Assembly: GCA_015662175.1 (NCBI GenBank)
Contig: DQUR01000005.1
Location: 1-7,258 of the forward strand
Direction of reading: 5' to 3'
DNA length: 7,258 bases
From: Thermococcus paralvinellae
GTDB taxonomy: Archaea; Methanobacteriota_B; Thermococci; Thermococcales; Thermococcaceae
The notes beneath the pieces were generated by a model. The model made no database searches, was not told the origin of the DNA, and was given only the letters and a program-made list of their open reading frames with translations. Below, in pieces: positions 5,714-7,258 of the stretch (its first letter is position 1; the number at the start of each line of letters is the position of its first letter). The translations under genes and the position numbers were made by a program.

Positions 5714-7258
5714 TCACTTCCTCCTCCTTAAGAGCAATGGAAGCAGTGCAAGTCCAACGAGAGCTGCTGGACCACAGATTCCTGTCTCGGTTGGTGAAGT
5801 TGGTGTGCTTGTTGGACTTGGCGATGAAGCTGTTGGTGAGGTTGGTGAGCTCGGTGATGTAACCTGCTTCTTGATTACAACTACTGTCTTTTTGTCTGTG
5901 AATGATGTGACATCTTCTATGAGCCCACCCTTGACGTAGATGTCGTATCTTCCAGCTTCCCACTTAGCTGTCTCTGATCCTGGAACGACCAACTCAAAGA
6001 CTCCTGCCTTTGCAAGCTTGGCATCACCGCTGTAGACGACGTTACCGTTCTCGTCTCTTATCTCAACGTAGACAAATCCCTTGTCAGCCGGCTGTGTTCC
6101 CTCTGTTGGGTACTCAACGACCATGTTTGCTCTGACCTCTATCTTTAAGTCATCCCCTGTCATAACTCTTGTTGGAACGTTGACACCAGCAAGCTCAAGC
6201 TTTGCAAGGATGAGCTTCTGCTTCCAGTAGTCAACGCTGAATGGATAGGTTGGGTCTCTGAATGCTTTTAGTTCGACGAAGATTTTGTCTGGGTCATACC
6301 TCTCGATATAGAATGGACCGTTGCTGACGACAGCATTGCCGTGAGCGTCAATCCACTTAATGAGTGCATCATAACCGGCGGTTGGATCACTAACATCACC
6401 AGCAATTGCTACTGGAACAGCCTTCTTGGCCTTAAGAGCCTCAATAACCTTCCTCAAGTCAGCAACGTGGTCCTTAATGAGCAAGTCAAGCTGTGCAACA
6501 CCCTCAGCCTCTTCACTGAATGAATACTTCTGTGATACATCGTACTCTTTACCTTTTGCAACAAGCTCACCCATTGCATACAAGAGCTGCCACGGAAGCG
6601 TTGGCCAAACCGCATTGTTCGAAGCTATAACGTCATCAGCTATCGGGTGGATATAGTCAGTGTAAACTACAATCGTGTCCTCGTCAACAAACTCATAACC
6701 CTTGATCTGCTTGGCAATATCAACGAATGCATTCGCAATCTTCTCGTCATAGTATGGGTCGTCGTCTCCATCCTTGTACGCCCACTCATAGTTGAATGCA
6801 ATTGAATACTTGAAGTCTGCCATTGTCATTGGTGTTCCATCGTGCCAGTTGCCAAGCTTACAGTCATAGGTAACCTTGGCCTTAGCCTCTTCACCAGCGT
6901 GAGCAGCAACCCACTTCTTAAGCGTTGAATTGTAGATAACCGCATCCTCTGGAACCTTAATTGGCCCCCTCTCAACCTTGAACTCACACCTGACTGGGAT
7001 GTATGTTCCGGTTGAAAGATCCGTATACACTGCATAATCCCTGACAATTCTCCAGATGGCACTCGCATAAACATCGTCAATACCACCAATTGGGTTGAAT
7101 GCACTCATGAACAACGCTCCAGTTGCTGAATACTCGGCAACATTAACAACCTTGTCCGGAGTCTCGGCAGTGATCAAACTCCACCTCGTCCACAATCCAG
7201 AGGAAACGTCCCTTGCAATCGCCTTAACCCTGTTCTTATTCACGGGGAAGTACTCCCA
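5714..7258 (-). CDS. Family 5 (Opp/Dpp-type) substrate-binding protein, C-terminal part (cut by window edge)
   Basis: Extracellular, cell-surface ligand receptor of the importer. The frame is open to the window edge, so 514 codons are seen and the true start is outside; the GTG at 7243 is an internal Val. Numbering from the first visible Trp: EYFPVNKNRVKA near 2-13 resembles the C-terminal end of the family 5 fold; NPIGG (55-59) and WHDGTPMTMADF (138-149) resemble its N-terminal lobe; SNGPFYIERYDPDK (312-325) resembles the GTGPY region. Then come a beta-rich, Ig-like stretch (about 357-462), a Thr/Ser/Pro stalk (466-492) and the anchor: Cys495-Gly-Pro, a hydrophobic run and RRRK at the end, matching the CGP-CTERM signal of Thermococcaceae, where Cys is a possible modification site. 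C91 and C133 could form a disulfide. It lies just upstream of the permease and ATPase genes in the same direction. Ligand: peptide or beta-linked oligosaccharide, undecided. Confidence 0.92.
   Translation of the reverse strand, partial: WEYFPVNKNRVKAIARDVSSGLWTRWSLITAETPDKVVNVAEYSATGALFMSAFNPIGGIDDVYASAIWRIVRDYAVYTDLSTGTYIPVRCEFKVERGPIKVPEDAVIYNSTLKKWVAAHAGEEAKAKVTYDCKLGNWHDGTPMTMADFKYSIAFNYEWAYKDGDDDPYYDEKIANAFVDIAKQIKGYEFVDEDTIVVYTDYIHPIADDVIASNNAVWPTLPWQLLYAMGELVAKGKEYDVSQKYSFSEEAEGVAQLDLLIKDHVADLRKVIEALKAKKAVPVAIAGDVSDPTAGYDALIKWIDAHGNAVVSNGPFYIERYDPDKIFVELKAFRDPTYPFSVDYWKQKLILAKLELAGVNVPTRVMTGDDLKIEVRANMVVEYPTEGTQPADKGFVYVEIRDENGNVVYSGDAKLAKAGVFELVVPGSETAKWEAGRYDIYVKGGLIEDVTSFTDKKTVVVIKKQVTSPSSPTSPTASSPSPTSTPTSPTETGICGPAALVGLALLPLLLRRRK
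5783..5863 (-). repeat. Low-complexity Thr/Ser/Pro stalk coding repeat in the binding-protein gene
   Basis: About 27 codons made almost only of Ser, Thr and Pro in irregular SPT/TSP units, coded by short repeats seen on the plus strand as ggtgaagttggtg-like motifs. Such stalks lift a protein domain away from the membrane anchor and are often O-glycosylated; the length of such tracts can vary between strains by slippage. Confidence 0.8.

Noticed and set aside
5780..5863. Tandem DNA repeat as a regulatory or mobile repeat
   Set aside because: The repeats are in frame and code for the Thr/Ser/Pro stalk; their irregular units are explained by protein composition.
5643..5963. Minus-strand open frame of 106 codons beside the binding-protein C-terminus
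   Set aside because: It overlaps the clear CGP-CTERM coding frame, is a low-complexity shadow of the Ser/Thr/Pro repeats and has no protein-like features.
7243..7243. GTG at 7243 as the start of the binding-protein gene
   Set aside because: The frame stays open to the window edge (WEYFPV...), no Shine-Dalgarno or signal peptide is seen, and the sequence begins in mid-domain, so the codon is an internal Val.
1..7258. CRISPR array, tRNA or rRNA gene, insertion sequence, toxin-antitoxin or defence system
   Set aside because: No regularly spaced repeats, no terminal inverted repeats or transposase motifs and no RNA-gene-like sequence were seen; almost the whole window is filled by recognised transporter genes and nadE.

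Overview
The window looks like chromosomal DNA from a hyperthermophilic archaeon of the order Thermococcales (Thermococcus or Pyrococcus type). Four things point there: a substrate-binding protein ending in a Thr/Ser/Pro-rich stalk, Cys-Gly-Pro, a hydrophobic segment and Arg-Arg-Arg-Lys (the CGP-CTERM signal known from Thermococcaceae); GGAGGTGAT-type ribosome binding sites; an archaeal TATA box with short T-tract terminators; and NadE and ABC proteins of archaeal type. I cannot name the species.

Every gene supported here lies on the minus strand, so transcription runs from the right end to the left. From right to left: (1) 7258-5714, the C-terminal 514 codons of a family 5 (Opp/Dpp-type) substrate-binding protein whose start lies outside the window. 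(2) 5713-5485, the only long gap, holding T-tracts that suit a terminator, a strong TATA box near 5560-5567 and a short leader. (3) 5484-971, a tight set of four genes: OppB-type permease, OppC-type permease with a large extracytoplasmic insert, OppD-type ATPase and OppF-type ATPase. (4) 935-447, an unrecognised small protein with two predicted membrane segments. (5) 441-1, the N-terminal 147 codons of nadE, NH3-dependent NAD+ synthetase, cut by the left end.

The first five genes encode a complete importer of the peptide/nickel/opine family: a surface-anchored binding protein delivers ligand to the OppB/OppC channel, powered by the OppD/OppF pair. In Thermococcales this family imports peptides in some cases and beta-linked oligosaccharides (cellobiose, mannan oligosaccharides) in others, and the order binding protein-B-C-D-F occurs in both, so the substrate is not assigned. 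The small membrane protein and nadE follow in the same direction with very short spacing; they may be co-transcribed, but a functional link to transport is not shown.

No mobile element, CRISPR array, tRNA, rRNA or defence gene was found. Most of the window is an ordinary nutrient-uptake locus. The parts most worth a second look are the unusual domain order of the binding protein, the orphan membrane protein, the OppC insert, and the translation signals at gene junctions.
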